Assembly (NCBI GenBank): GCA_023512835.1
Contig: CM042087.1
Span: 6,826,550-6,890,549, forward strand
Source of the DNA: Taxillus chinensis
Lineage: Eukaryota > Streptophyta > Magnoliopsida > Santalales > Loranthaceae
Reading direction: 5' to 3'
DNA: 64,000 bases
Under the pieces are notes generated by a model. The model saw only the letters and a list, made by a program, of their open reading frames with translations, did not search any database and was not told the DNA's origin. Positions 44,527-56,249 of the stretch are shown one piece after another (within the stretch, counting starts at the first letter, position 1; every line of letters starts with the position of its first letter). The position numbers and the translations under genes were made by a program.

Positions 44527-47363
44527 TTGCGAAGCACGAGTATTGCTCATTTCCAATCCCTAAACCTCTCGTTGCTACTTTCCTCATCAAGACCTCACCT
44601 TTCCTCTTGTTCTTCATATTTCATCCGTAATGGCACCCAGAATCTCCCTTTCCTGGCGTTAATCCTGGTCATCCGGTTGATTGGGACGCTGTCTCCAATC
44701 CTCCGGATTGGTTTCTCCAGCCTTCGCCCTCTCCTTGAAGCCTCACATATACTCCATCTGGTCTCCAATCCCGTCGATCTTCTTATCGACGACATCATTG
44801 AGTATTACCAACGGATTTGCTGCACCACCGCCTCCATCATCTCCTATATCCGCGGAGAATCCATCATCATCACTCCCGCCGTTCTTCGCACTACTCTCCG
44901 CCTACCCCCCGGTGAACCACGGCCCTGGATGCTGATCCAATGGCGGCTTCTATGGGTTGCACAAACAAGGGGAAGGAATACAAGGTGAAATCCTTCCAGG
45001 GTCGCTATCGATGTATGGCGAGCATTCTAAGTCGATGCCTACTGGCTCGCACTTCCGCCCTGGACTCAGTTCCGTACGACCTTCTCCTGGCCATGTACGG
45101 CGTTTTTGAAGGTCTTCCGATGGATTGGGGGATGTTCTTATTTCGTTTGCTGCTGAATGGTCCCAAAAACCATTCCTTCGGGCGCATCCTCGCATTGTCT
45201 TCCGGCATCTATGTCCAGGACCATTTCGCCCGATTTGATGCTGTCTCGTTTCCCTCGGCTTATTACCTCCGTTACCTTACGCCGGATGGGAACATGACCG
45301 CCCGCCGACCCACTGTAGCTCTCTGCATTCTCCCTGCCTCGGAACAACAAGGCAGCTCTGTTGGTGACCCCTCCGACAGCCAAGCCCTCGAGGTCAGTTC
45401 TGCACCCCGATCCTCCCGGATTCGGTCCGTTGCACCTTCCCACTCACGGGCCTCCCCGCACGGCGTTCGTGCCGACCCGTCCGAGGTTGCGGGGCCATCT
45501 CGGCCACAGTGCCCCAAAGGCTGTTTCCTCGGCCCCTTCTGCTGCGGATGTCCCCACTCCCTCCACCTCCGTGTTCTGCCGCGGTTGCTTCCGTTATTCT
45601 TTGCCATGGCCGCCGATGTCCCGGCCTCTTCTCCGGAAGCTCCGTTGCCTCCCCTACCTCAACCCCGAGACTACCTAGCCCATCTTTCCGCCGACACCTT
45701 AACGAACCTCTCGGCTCTGTTTTAGCCTTGCTCACACCGCCTCCCTTCCAGACAACGATCTCTTGGGTGTTTTACACCCGCCATACCCAATCCCCCGAAG
45801 AAAATGATCATCTAGAACTTGGATCACGGCTTTCTTACGCCGGCCTCCATTCCAGATGTAGCGTTCACCACTCCCACCAGTCCCGTCCTTTCGCCCGGGG
45901 TCCTTCCCCGCCTAAGGCTGGCCCATCTTCTCCGCCCCCGCCGTTCCAATTGTTGACCTATCTGGTCAAAGCGGGTCGGCTGCCCCGGATGCCTCCGATG
46001 CTCCGGAAGCTCCTTCTGCTTTGCTGCCGCCGATACTCCTGCGGACTCCTCGCGCCCGCCGCACTCCTGCTCCTGTTCATGCGGGGGAGTCCTCCAAGGC
46101 TCCGGAATTGGTCCTGGGGCGTGCCTCTTTCGGCACGGTCCACTCCGATCTTGTGCTTTCGCCCGGGTTGGACCGCCACGCCCAGGCTCACGGTTCCCAA
46201 ATTTCCTCCATCGCCGCCAAGGTTGATGCACTTGGCACTCACCTCCTCTCCGCTCTCACCGACTCCTCTACCTCCATGGAGCAGAAAAATGGATCTCGTC
46301 GCCTCGTCCGTCCATTCCTTGTCTACCTCTTTTGCGGACCTGGCGCATACGATGGCTCGCCCTCCCGTTGCTTCCCGTCGATCTGCCAAACCGGGGGAGA
46401 AAGTGTCATCTGATCCTGCTCCTTCTGCACCACAACCATCTACTCGGACTGAGAAGCGGCCTGCCTCTTCAGTGCTTCAGGGAGTTCAAATTCCCAAACG
46501 AAGCCGCTTTTCTCAGCCAAGCTCCTCTACTGCAGCTCCAGCTCCTCCTCCATCCTCCTCATCCGCTGCCAACACCTTCCTCCCATCATATGCGGAGGTT
46601 GACCCCTCTGATGCAGATGGAAGCGTTCGCAAAGCAATGAAATCTTATGCTGCGTCTTCTGCTGAGAGAAGATGTCTTTCTGAAATGTATCCTTTCTCCC
46701 CGGACGACATTCAGACTCTTTGTTCGGAGAAAGGTCTCTTTACAACAGAAGATATTGACAACTTCTCAAGGGCTGCGAAGATGGAGATGAGGCTGTTTCC
46801 ATCTCTTTACAAGGATGCGCATTTGTTTGATGTCTTGCCGTGTTGGAATGAAGGCTATCTTCCCAGTGTGGATCTAATTCAGTCCTTCATCGACGGAACT
46901 GCTGAGGATAGCAAGCCATGGAAAACTCTCTCAACTATCCTCATTCCGTACCGGATCATGTCGCCACACTTCATGATGGCTGTCTTTATGATTCAGTCCA
47001 AGCAAATGATCCTCATTGATTCTCATCAGATAGTGGAGCACTTTGTAAGAAAGAATCAATGGGAACCTCTGTGTCTCAGACTGACTGAAGCTGTGAAGAA
47101 AGCCCGTTTATATGAAGAATTGGGCATCACACCCTTGGGCCCAACTGAGAAGTTGAAGGCGACATTCCGGGGCAAGAAGCAAGTGCCACAACAGCTGGAT
47201 GGAGATAGGCTGGGGGCTTTTGTCTCATTACTTCATCAAGTCATTTTTGACTGTGGACAAATCTTGGAGCCAACACACTACGTATACGATGAAGCGGACA
47301 ATGGAGCTTAGAGAGAAAGCGGCAACAATGATCTTCAAGTATAGTAAGCCTTATGTACCTTAG
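44527..47363 (+). pseudogene. Copia ORF3 with Ulp1-like C-terminal domain, element B
   Basis: The N-terminal region (44527-45260, two frames) contains LLEASHILHLVSNPVDLL, TNKGKEYKVKSFQGRY and YGVFEGLPMDWG. The linker (45260-46600) is Pro/Ser/Ala-rich with a coiled-coil-like stretch near 46200-46330 and basic PKRSRFS near 46494. The C-terminal region (46610-47311 in one open frame) has NEGYLPSVDLIQSFIDG, then IPYRIMSPHFMMAVF with His at 46967-46969, ILIDSHQ with Asp at 47018-47020, and VPQQ at about 47183-47194. A base is lost inside the Cys codon near 47211, where copy F has TGCGGAGCC. The stop is TAG 47361-47363. The His-Asp-Gln-Cys order and spacing fit C48 (Ulp1/SENP) peptidases. The long open frame upstream of 46500 is partly out of the ORF3 frame. 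Confidence 0.75.
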
Positions 47364-47494
47364 TGAAAATCTTGTATTAAGGCTGAATTGTACTTAGTTG
47401 CTGATCAATGAAATTGGTTGTGTTGCGTATTCGTATGTTATTCTTTTGCATTGCTTACCAGGATCAGATTACAAAGGGTTTGGGCATATCCATA

Positions 47495-47506
47495 ATTGGG
47501 GGAGAT
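47495..47506 (+). other. Polypurine tract of element B
   Basis: ATTGGGGGAGAT directly before the 3' LTR start at 47507, identical to the tract of element A. Confidence 0.88.
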
Positions 47507-48799
47507 TGTTGGATCAAACCCAGAATTTGGATAATGCTGATAAAGCCTTATGTAATTTGATCTCGAGATCTTTTGTGTTTATTTGATCATTGCAGAAGAT
47601 ATGTTACTAATCCAGGAGATGCACTCGTGAGAGCAAAGCTAAAGACAGGATACATAATCCTGATCCGGACAAGAGTGAGTGTCGTCAAACACTTGGTAAA
47701 TAACCAAGTCACAAATACATACGGAATAAGGAACATTCGTACGGACTAAGAACTTAAAGGATAAGTGCGGAGTAAGAGTCTTGGTCAACGAGGTCGCACG
47801 AAGCAAAAGGATTGAAATGGAGTTAAATAGTTAAGTCTTCCCCTCAAGCGAACTAAAGTGAAGAAGACACGGAGTAAGGCGTCCAAGTCTTTCATACATG
47901 CTGAGTAAGGAAGTATTGATGCGGAATAAGGATTCGAGTCTTTATTCACACGGAGTAAGGAAACTAGATGCGGAGTAAGGAATCCGGATATCTTACTCGC
48001 CCGAAGTAAAGAACTTACATACGGAGTAAGGAACTTACATACGGAGTAAGGAACTTACATGCGGAGTAAGAAAGCGCGACACGGACTAAGGATTCCAGGC
48101 TTAAATAGATACGGAGTAAGCAACCACTGACACGGAGTAAGGTTCCGAGCTTCATTAGCAACGGAGTAAGGAGAATTACACCGGACCAAGAAGATACTAC
48201 TTCAACTCACCGCATTCAAAGTTATCAGCTCGTGGCGTCCCGATGTAAGACAAACTTATTGAGAACCTGAAGAATCTTACACGTGGATCATCCGGATATG
48301 TGGACACAACCTCAATTGTATTTGGGAACTCACAAATGCACTTATACTCTTCAAACCCAAGATCTTGAGCTCCACAAACCGCAGCAGTCAAGACAGAGAG
48401 ATTACCGAGGAATAGTTAGTCTTGAACGCATTCCTGGAACTACAAGTTCCAAGGTTGTCTCTTAGGAATGGTAGTATAAAAATTCATACTTGTATATTTA
48501 CTAAAAGTGATAGAGTGCAAAAAAAAAAAAAGGAGGGATCAACCCTGCGTATGTACAAGAGCTCAAAGATACAAACAAGGCTAGTGTGTGAATCCTTTTT
48601 GTAAAACAGAGTGTAAGAGAGTTGCTTCTATTTTGTTGTAATTATCTTTTGATAATAAAACAAAATACTTCCACTATCTGGTTATCTTCCGCAGTGATTC
48701 TTTCACTTAACTAGATTAGTGCAGTGCCTTAAGAGAACAAAAGAGTTTGAATAAGAGCCTATTCACCCCCCCCCCCCTCTAGGCTCCAAGGGACCATCA
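47507..48799 (+). repeat. 3' LTR of copia element B
   Basis: 1293 bp, TGTTGGATCAAACCC to GGGACCATCA, followed by CATCC. It is near-identical to 35902-37139; most of the extra length is in the GGAGTAAGG array (47865-48175), where a block present here is missing from the 5' LTR near 36445. Confidence 0.93.
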
Positions 48800-50184
48800 C
48801 ATCCTTCTAAGCTCTATGACAATTCTTGTCATGACATTCTAGTACATATTCACATTGCCCTATGTAAGAAAGTGGTAATTTGTGTTAACCATTAACACTA
48901 GGAATAATAATTACTTTCCAACAAAAAAAACTACATTGAAGAGTAATTAGACAATTAGATTAATTTATATTAATTAGCAATTCAAAACATTAATCTTAGA
49001 ACATATTCAACTCAAAAAAATATAAACAACTAATTTCTTATTCCAAAATGACCCATAAAATTTGCATTTATTGTTTGAGCCTAGCTCCCACAAGAAGTGA
49101 ACCTTTGTCGTGGAGTTGATGTCATGCGTAAAGATAGCATTTCGAGTGGAACACTTCTATGACATTGCGTGGAGGCCTCACTCAAGCTTTTTGGGGCCAC
49201 CCTCTAGCAAAATGGCCTTCCTTTTGCCACTTAAAGCTTTTCCCACTAAAAGCCCTAGCCCCAGACAAAGAGTCATGGTGATTTTAAGGCATGACACCAT
49301 TGTCAAAGCAAACCCTCCTCATTCTCACCAGTCAGCATGGAACATCACAAAAAACATTAAAAACAAAAGGAGGAATGTACCATTTGGAAAAATCATGAAA
49401 TCCCCTAAGAAATTCATTAGCAAACCAAATGGAGACACACATGCCTACCATGTCTAAATATATTTGAAATAGCAATGTTTAATTGATTCATTAATATTGG
49501 GCAACTACCTGAATTGAAACATAACAAAACTTCAACATGGGCAAATCTCTTAAAGTTATGAAAGCTAGTGACTTTAGTCAATGTCCAACAAGCCCCACGG
49601 GCATCCAAAGCTTTTTGCTTGTTTAATAAATCATGGATAAGATTTATGTTTGTATAATTACAAACATGCATATGCAAAATTATTATTAGTTTTAACAAAA
49701 TGTTCATGAACTATATATTAAATTCTTAAGGATCAACCTGGGAGAAAGTTAATCTAAAATAACAAACCTTCAACATTCCAGGTGGAACACTTCTATGACA
49801 TTAAGCAGAGCTATTGAAATGTTTGGCGGAGAATGAGAAAACTAAGTTGAAGTTTAGCCAAGCTGAGGTTAGTTGTAGTCTCGTGGCTCCAATGACATAA
49901 ACTAGTACTACTTCAATGACATAAACCTTTATGTCGTTGGAGTTGTGAGTATTGTAGATGACCACATGATGATGGCAACCTATTGGTGATTATGTGCCAA
50001 GTAGCACGAATGGACCTTTTTAGGTTCCCCTCGGTGCAACTCCCTGAAACATTATGTAACAATACACTTATTTCGGTTCAACAAGCACAACAAAATAGAA
50101 AATTTATCTGTAAAAAAAAAAGAAAATTTGATTTTATTTCAACCATAGCTATACTTTGTAGAATAAGAGATTCCTTAGGGTTAC
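48800..50184. other. Unassigned AT-rich sequence between elements B and F
   Basis: No domain or LTR terminus is recognised. A 115-codon open frame at 49110-49457 has no recognisable similarity and an ordinary AT-rich context, so I do not call it a gene. The 21-bp word GTGGAACACTTCTATGACAT plus T occurs twice (49146 and 49782), about 636 bp apart. Confidence 0.45.
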
Positions 50185-52443
50185 CGATGGTCCCTGGGAG
50201 CCTAGAGGGGGGGGGGGGGGGGTGAATAAGCTCTTATCGAAACTCTTTTGATTCTCTTGTGACACAACACTTATCTCGTTAAGTGAAAGAATCACTCCGG
50301 AAGATAACCAGGATAGTGGAAGTATTTTGTTTTATTATCAAAAGATAAATACAACAAAATATAAGCAAACTCTTTTACACTCGTTTACAAAAGGATTCAC
50401 ACACTAGCCTATATTGTCTTTGAGCTCTTGTGCATACACAATGTTTATTCAGGCTTGCTCACACACACCTTTCAAATATACAAGTATGAATATTTATACA
50501 AAAACATTCCTAAAAGACAACTTTGGAACTTGTAGTTCCGGAATGCGTTCAAGCACTAACTATTCCTCGGTAATCTCTCTGCCTTGACTGCTGCGGTTTG
50601 TGGAGCTCAAGATCTTGGGCTTGAAGAGTATAAGTGCCTTTGTCGGTTCCTAAGTATAATTCAAGTTGTGTCCACATATCCGGGTGATCCACGTGTAAGA
50701 TTCTTCAGGTTCTCAACAAGTTTGTCTTACATTGGGACACCACGAGCCGATAACTTTAAATGCGGTAAGTTGAAGTAGCAAACTCTTTTACACTCTGTTT
50801 ACAAAAGGATTCACACACTAGCCTATATTGTCTTTGAGCTCTTGTGCATACACAATGTTTATTCAGGCTTGCTCACACACACCTTTCAAATATACAAGTA
50901 TGAATATTTATACAAAAACATTCCTAAAAGACAACTTTGGAACTTGTAGTTCCGGAATGCGTTCAGCACTAACTATTCCTCGGTAATCTCTCGCCTTTGA
51001 TCGCTGCGGTTTGTGGAGCTCAAGATCTTGGGCTTGAAGAGTATAAGTGCCTTTGTCGGTTCCTAAGTATAATTCAAGTTGTGTCCACATATCCGGGTGA
51101 TCCACGTGTAAGATTCTTCAGGTTCTCAACAAGTTTGTCTTACATTGGGACACCACGAGCCGATAACTTTAAATGCGGTAAGTTGAAGTAGCAAACTCTT
51201 TTACACTCTTTTACAAAAGGATTCACACACTAGCCTATATTGTCTTTGAGCTCTTGTGCATACACAATGTTTATTCAGGCTTGCTCACACACACCTTTCA
51301 AATATACAAGTATGAATATTTATACAAAAACATTCCTAAAAGACAACTTTGGAACTTGTAGTTCCGGAATGCGTTCAGCACTAACTATTCCTCGGTAATC
51401 TCTCTGCCTTGACTGCTGCGGTTTGTGGAGCTCAAGATCTTGGGCTTGAAGAGTATAAGTGCCTTTGTCGGTTCCTAAGTATAATTCAAGTTGTGTCCAC
51501 ATATCCGGGTGATCCACGTGTAAGATTCTTCAGGTTCTCAACAAGTTTGTCTTACATTGGGACACCACGAGCCGATAACTTTAAATGCGGTAAGTTGAAG
51601 TAGCATCTTCTAGGTCCGGTGTAATTTTCCTTACTCCGTAGCTAATGAAGCTCGGAACGTTACTCCATGTCGGTGGTTGCTTACTCCGTATCTATTTGGT
51701 ACTGGAATCCTTAGTCCGTGTCGGTGCTTCGTTACTCCGTGTGAATGAGAAGGTCGGAGTGCTTATTCCGTATCGGTGCTTCCTTACTCCGCATGTAAGT
51801 TTCTTACTCCGTATGTAAGTTCCTTACTCCGTATGTAAGTTCCTTACTTCGTGCGAGTCTAAAGGATCAGATGGCTTACTCCGTACTAGCACATCCTTAC
51901 TCCGCATGAGTGAGTGGTCCGGATTCCTTACTCCGCATCTAAGTTCCTTACTCCGTGCGAATAAAGACTTGGGTCCTTATTCCGCATCGATTTCCTTACT
52001 CCATATGTATGGAAGACTCGGATGCCTTACTCTGTGTCTTCTTTACTTTAGTTCACTTGTGTGGAAGACTTAACTTTTTAGCTTCGTGTCGACTCTTTTA
52101 CTTCGTGCGACCTTGTAGACCAAGATTCTTACTCCGCATCAGTTTGACTTAGTCCGTTTGAGATATTAAGAGCAGATTTCGTAGTCCGTAGCTTTTAAGT
52201 TCTTAGTCCGCACGAATGTTCCTTATTCTGTATGTATTGGTGACTTGGTTATTTACCAAGTGTTTGACGACACTCACTTTTGTCCGGATCAGGATTATGT
52301 ATCCTGTCCTTAGCTTTGCTCTCACGATTGTATCTCCGGATTAATAACATATCTTCTGCAATGATCAAAGAAACACAAAAGATCTCAAATCAAATTACAT
52401 AGGGCTTTATCAGCATGATCCAAATTCTAGGCTTGATCCAACA
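50185..52443 (-). repeat. Copia (Sirevirus) 3' LTR of copy F, enlarged by triplication
   Basis: On the minus strand it starts TGTTGGATCAAGCC at 52443 and ends GGGACCATC at 50185, with the last base changed. At 2259 bp it is about 1 kb longer than its relatives because a 412-413-bp block is present three times (50364-51601). The array GGAGTAAGG lies at 51620-51990 in reverse complement. The mononucleotide G run at 50208-50221 is the C run of the other LTRs. Confidence 0.9.
50364..51601. repeat. Three tandem copies of a 412-413-bp LTR segment
   Basis: Units start at 50364, 50777 and 51190 (AGCAAACTCTTTTACACTC) and the series ends at 51601. The units differ by only a few bases, mostly one-base indels. 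Each includes the LTR's TATA-like region and the downstream R/U5 part. The repeated 64-65-codon frames seen here come from this triplication. Confidence 0.95.
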
Positions 52444-52455
52444 ATCTCCCTCAAT
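52444..52455 (-). other. Polypurine tract of copy F
   Basis: ATTGAGGGAGAT on the minus strand, next to the LTR start at 52443; one G is changed to A relative to A and B. Confidence 0.82.
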
Positions 52456-52586
52456 TATGGATATGCCCAAACCCTTTGTAATCTGATTTGGTAAGCAGCG
52501 CAAAAACATAATATATAGAATAAAAATCATAACCATTTTCATTTATCAACAACAGAATACAATTCAGCCTTTATACAAGATTTTCA

Positions 52587-54476
52587 TTAAGGTACATAAG
52601 GCTTACTATACTTGAAGATCATTGTTGCTGCTTTCTCTCTAAGCTCCATTGTCTGCTTCATCGTATAAGTGGTGTGTTGGCTCCAAGATTTGTCCACATT
52701 TAAGAATGACTTGATGAAGTAACAGACAAAGGCTCCGCAGCTTATCTCCATCTGGCTGTTGTGGCACTTGCTTCTTGCCCCGAATGTCACCTTCAGCTTC
52801 TCAGTTGGTCTCAAAGGAGTGATGCCCAACTTTTCATATAATCCGGCTTTCTTCACAGCTTCAGTCAACCTGAGACACAGTGGTTCCCATTGATTCTTTC
52901 TTACATACTGCTCTACAATCTGATGAGAATCAATCAGAATCATCTGTTTGGACTGAATCATGAAGACAGCCATCATGAAATGTGGCGACATGATCCGGTA
53001 CGGAATGAGGATAGTTGAGAGAGTTCTCCATGGCTTGCTATCCTCGGCGGTTCCTTCGATAAAGGACTGAATGATGTCTATACTTGGGAAGATAGCCCTC
53101 ATTCCAGACGGCGAACTTCAAATAAGTGTCCATCCTTGTACAGAGATGGAAACAGCCTCATCTCCATTTTAGCGGCCCTAGAGAAGTTGTCAATGTCGTC
53201 TGTTATAAAGAGGCCATTCTCCGAACAAAGGGTCCGAATGTCATCCGGGGAGAAGGGGTACAGGTCGAGAGACATCTTCTCTCGGTAGAAGACGCAACAT
53301 AGGAAAGCATTGCCTTATGCACGCTTCGGTCCGCATCAAGAGGGTCACACGCCGCGTATGATGGGAGGAAGGTGTCGGACCAGGATGGAGAGGATGGAGG
53401 AAGAGCTGCACTCGAGGAGCTTGGCTAAGAGAAGCGGCTACGTTTGGGGATTTGAACTCCCCGAAGCAATGAAGAGGCGGGCCGCTTCTCGGCACGAGTG
53501 GAGGTTTGTGATGCGGGAGGAGCGAAGGATCGGATGACACTCTCTCCCCCGGTTTGGCGGATCGCCAGGGAGCAACGGGAGGGCGAGCCATCGTGTGCGC
53601 CAGGTCCGCGAAGGAGGTAGACAGGGAGTGGACGGACAAGGCGACTAGGTCCATCTTCTTTCCATGGAGGTGGAGGAGTCGGTGAGGGCGGAGAGGAGTT
53701 GGGCGCCAAGAGCATCAACCTTGGCGGCGATGCCGAATATTTGGGCGCTTTGAGCTTGGGCGTGGCGGTCCAGTGGGCGGAGAGCACGGCGTCGGAGTGG
53801 ACCGTGCCAAAAGAAGCACGCCCAAGGGCCAACTCGGAGCTTTGGAGGACTCCCCCCTCATAAACAGGAGCAGGAGTGCGCCTGGCGAGGAGTCCGCAGG
53901 AGTATCAGCAGCAGCAGCCAGAGGGGGCATCCGGAGCAAGCAGAGGCATCCGGAGCAGCGGACCCGTCGACCAGGATAGGTCAACAATGGGAATGTCAAC
54001 GAGCAGGAGAAGAAGGTCCAGCCTTAGCAGGGGAAGGACTCGTGCGGCATGGACCGGGCCGGAGGGGTTAGGGAACGGAACATCTGGAATGGAGGCCATG
54101 TGGGCAAGGCCGAAACGGAGCCAAAGGTCCATTAAGGTGTCGGCGGAGAGATGGTCAAGGTAATCTCGGGGTTGAGGTAGGGGAGGCAAAGGAGCTTCCG
54201 GAATAGATTCCGGGACATCGGCAATTGCGGCGGCAAAGGCGGTATCAACCGCGGCAGAATAACCGGAAGTGGAGGGAGTGGGGACATCCGCGGCAGAAGG
54301 GGCCGAGGAAACGGCTCTAGGGGCACTGCGCCGAGATGGCCCCTCAACCTCGGAGGGTTCAAGACGGACGCCGTGTCTTGGGAGGCCCGAGAAATGGAGG
54401 GTGCGACAACGGACCGAATCCGGGAGGATTGGTGAGCCGAGCCGACGTTAGGGGCATGGCTGTCGGAGGGGTCACC
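52587..54476 (-). pseudogene. Copia ORF3, copy F (minus strand), with Ulp1-like domain
   Basis: Frame 53102-52587 is open for 171 codons to TAA. It contains IPYRIMSPHFMMAVF (His at 52980-52982), ILIDSHQ (Asp at 52929-52931) and SCGAFVCYFIKSF (Cys at 52737-52739), so all three presumed catalytic residues are kept. The segment holding PQQ in A and B reads in another frame here because of a base missing near 52785. Upstream, the Pro/Ser/Ala linker and coiled-coil-like part (53240-54190) are present in broken frames. Homology stops at 54476 in the linker where a Tat-like segment begins. No gag or pol of this copy lies in the window; it may continue beyond the inserted DNA. Confidence 0.75.
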
Positions 54477-56249
54477 TGTCATCACTAGTTTTCGTCCGGG
54501 CTCTTTTGGGGTGAGCTCAAACTAAACCAATGGTGAGAAAATTTAGAGTCGCCACCAAATGTTTTTCGGGTACGATTGGATACCCTCTACTTTGAGTAGT
54601 TTAAATGTGTGGTCTGCGTTATCAGAGAAAGGTTCGGGAGTTGGTTACATGTAGGGAAGGATTAGCACCCCTACAGCGCCCTTTCGGTATCTAATTTAGG
54701 AGGAGGAGGTTTTATCTTTTATTTGTACTGCCATGAATGGGTTAAATTTCCTAAAAGTCTATGATTTTTATTTGGCTAAGTTATTTGTTGAAGTTATGGT
54801 TAAAATGGATTTATCCAAAATTTCTAAAGGGAATCCTAAAAGTTTTGGGTTTTTGTTGAAATGGAGGATGAGATCCTATAGGTTGGTTTTGGGTTTTTGG
54901 TTTTACTTTGGGAAATTTAAGTCCTAAAAACTGTTTTTTTATTTTCCCTTTTTTTTGTTTTTTTTTTGGTTAGAAAACATATTATTTTTTTTTTGTTTTT
55001 TATGTTTTGTGAAAAACGTTTTGTTGTTGTTTTTCTTTGCTTTTCGAAATTGAAGCACTACTTTTGGTTTTTTTTGTTTTGGTTTGAAAACATGAAAACA
55101 TTTTTTTGTTTGTTTTTGTTTTGTTTTTTTTTTGTTTTGTTTTTTTTTTTAAACTTTTAATTATCTTGTTTTGAAAACTCAAAGTCACACTTGTACAAAT
55201 ACATATCAAAGTAATGAACACATAAAATAATTGTGGAGTGTGTGATTATGACATCCATAAATAAGCAAAGATAAAGCCACTCTTTCTTTCTTTTTTCTTT
55301 TCATCTCTTTTTTTTTTTTTTTTGCCCTCCCTCTTTTTCTTTTCTTCATATCTCTATTTTTGTCCCTCTCTTTTTTTTGTTTTTTTTTTACCGCACTTTA
55401 CATATTACAACATAGACAAGATATACAACATACATCAATAATCATAAACAGAATGAAATACTATGGCTTACATCGAGTAGGGATATAAATAAGCTAATAG
55501 GCAATAAACACACAAATACAAATGAATTTAGAAATTGAACCGACTTTAGTTTGGGTAGGGCTTCAACACCGGCCTTCCGTTCGAGTTATACTTTCTGTGC
55601 CGATATTCTCCAGGTCAAGTATAAAAGCACCAAATCCAAGAATTACGAAAATCAGATGGGATATACCATGGAGACGCAGTCTTATGTTGGAATTGAGAGC
55701 GAGATGATGAGTGGACTTTTATTTGGGGGTTTTGAGGCAAAAAAAACGTGAAAAGGGGATTTGAAAATGGTAGAGTTTTTTTTTCTTTGGGCAAGAAAAT
55801 TCGTAAGAGAGAAAGAGAGAATCTAGGAGTCCTTTTTTCCTTACAAAATTTCCGCTCTCTCCCTTTCTCTGGGCGTTTTCTGCAGGGAAGAAGCTGGGGC
55901 GTTTTTTTTATGTATCGATGGATCTCTTTTTTTGTCTCTCCGCCCTCTGTTTTTCTCTCTCTGTTTGCGCTGGGATGAGGAATGGTAGCAGGTTTTTTTT
56001 TTAACAATGATGGCTCTTCTTTTTTCCCCTCCTTCCCTCACGATGATGGCTCTCTCCTCTTTTTTTTCCTTTGGACGAATCCCCCCTTTTTTTTCTTTGG
56101 ACGAATCCCCCTTTTTTTTTGCGCAGGAATTAAAGACCGCATCTTAAAGGGCTGCAAAAAAATTTTTGGCTGGATGTCATTAATTGCGGCATTTAATGCT
56201 TGTATGATTGATTCCCTCATTTTCGTCCGGCTCTTGTGCAATTTGTCGG
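54477..56249 (+). mobile_element. Tat/Ogre-like gypsy segment (probable LTR part)
   Basis: It begins TGTCATCACTAG inside ORF3 of copy F. It contains TTTAGAGTCGCCACC (54541-54555), GGGAGTTGGTTACATG (54629-54644) and GATTAGCACCC (54660-54670), a signature I associate with Tat/Ogre-type gypsy repeats of dicots. The rest is T-rich with long T runs (54930-55410, 55990-56120) and a short duplication of GGACGAATCCCCC (56092 and 56099-56112). No gene is seen. TTTTCGTCCGG near 54492 recurs at 56221. Element H interrupts it at 56250, and its right part lies beyond the window. Confidence 0.55.

Larger units (their letters stand above)
35902..48799 (+). mobile_element. Complete copia (Sirevirus-type) element B, 12.9 kb, with ORF3
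   Basis: LTRs at 35902-37139 and 47507-48799 flank primer site, gag, pol, non-coding stretch, ORF3 and polypurine tract in the same order as A. CATCC at 35897-35901 and 48800-48804 is a perfect target duplication. The first LTR base pair is TA instead of TG. Frames are better kept than in A: RT YVDD is intact and one open stretch of 392 residues (40754-41932) covers the integrase C-terminus and the start of RT. It is the best reference copy in the window. Confidence 0.95.

Noticed and set aside
45509..46500. First half of a 600-codon open frame in ORF3 of element B read as one protein
   Set aside because: Comparison with copies A, C and F shows that this half is partly in a shifted frame of the GC-rich linker. 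Only about 46541-47311 is the true ORF3 frame.
49110..49457. A 115-codon open frame as a host gene
   Set aside because: No recognisable motif, no homologous second copy and no supporting context; its length is expected by chance in this stretch.
54966..55160. Phe-rich 64-codon frame resembling a membrane peptide
   Set aside because: It is the translation of a T-rich low-complexity tract.
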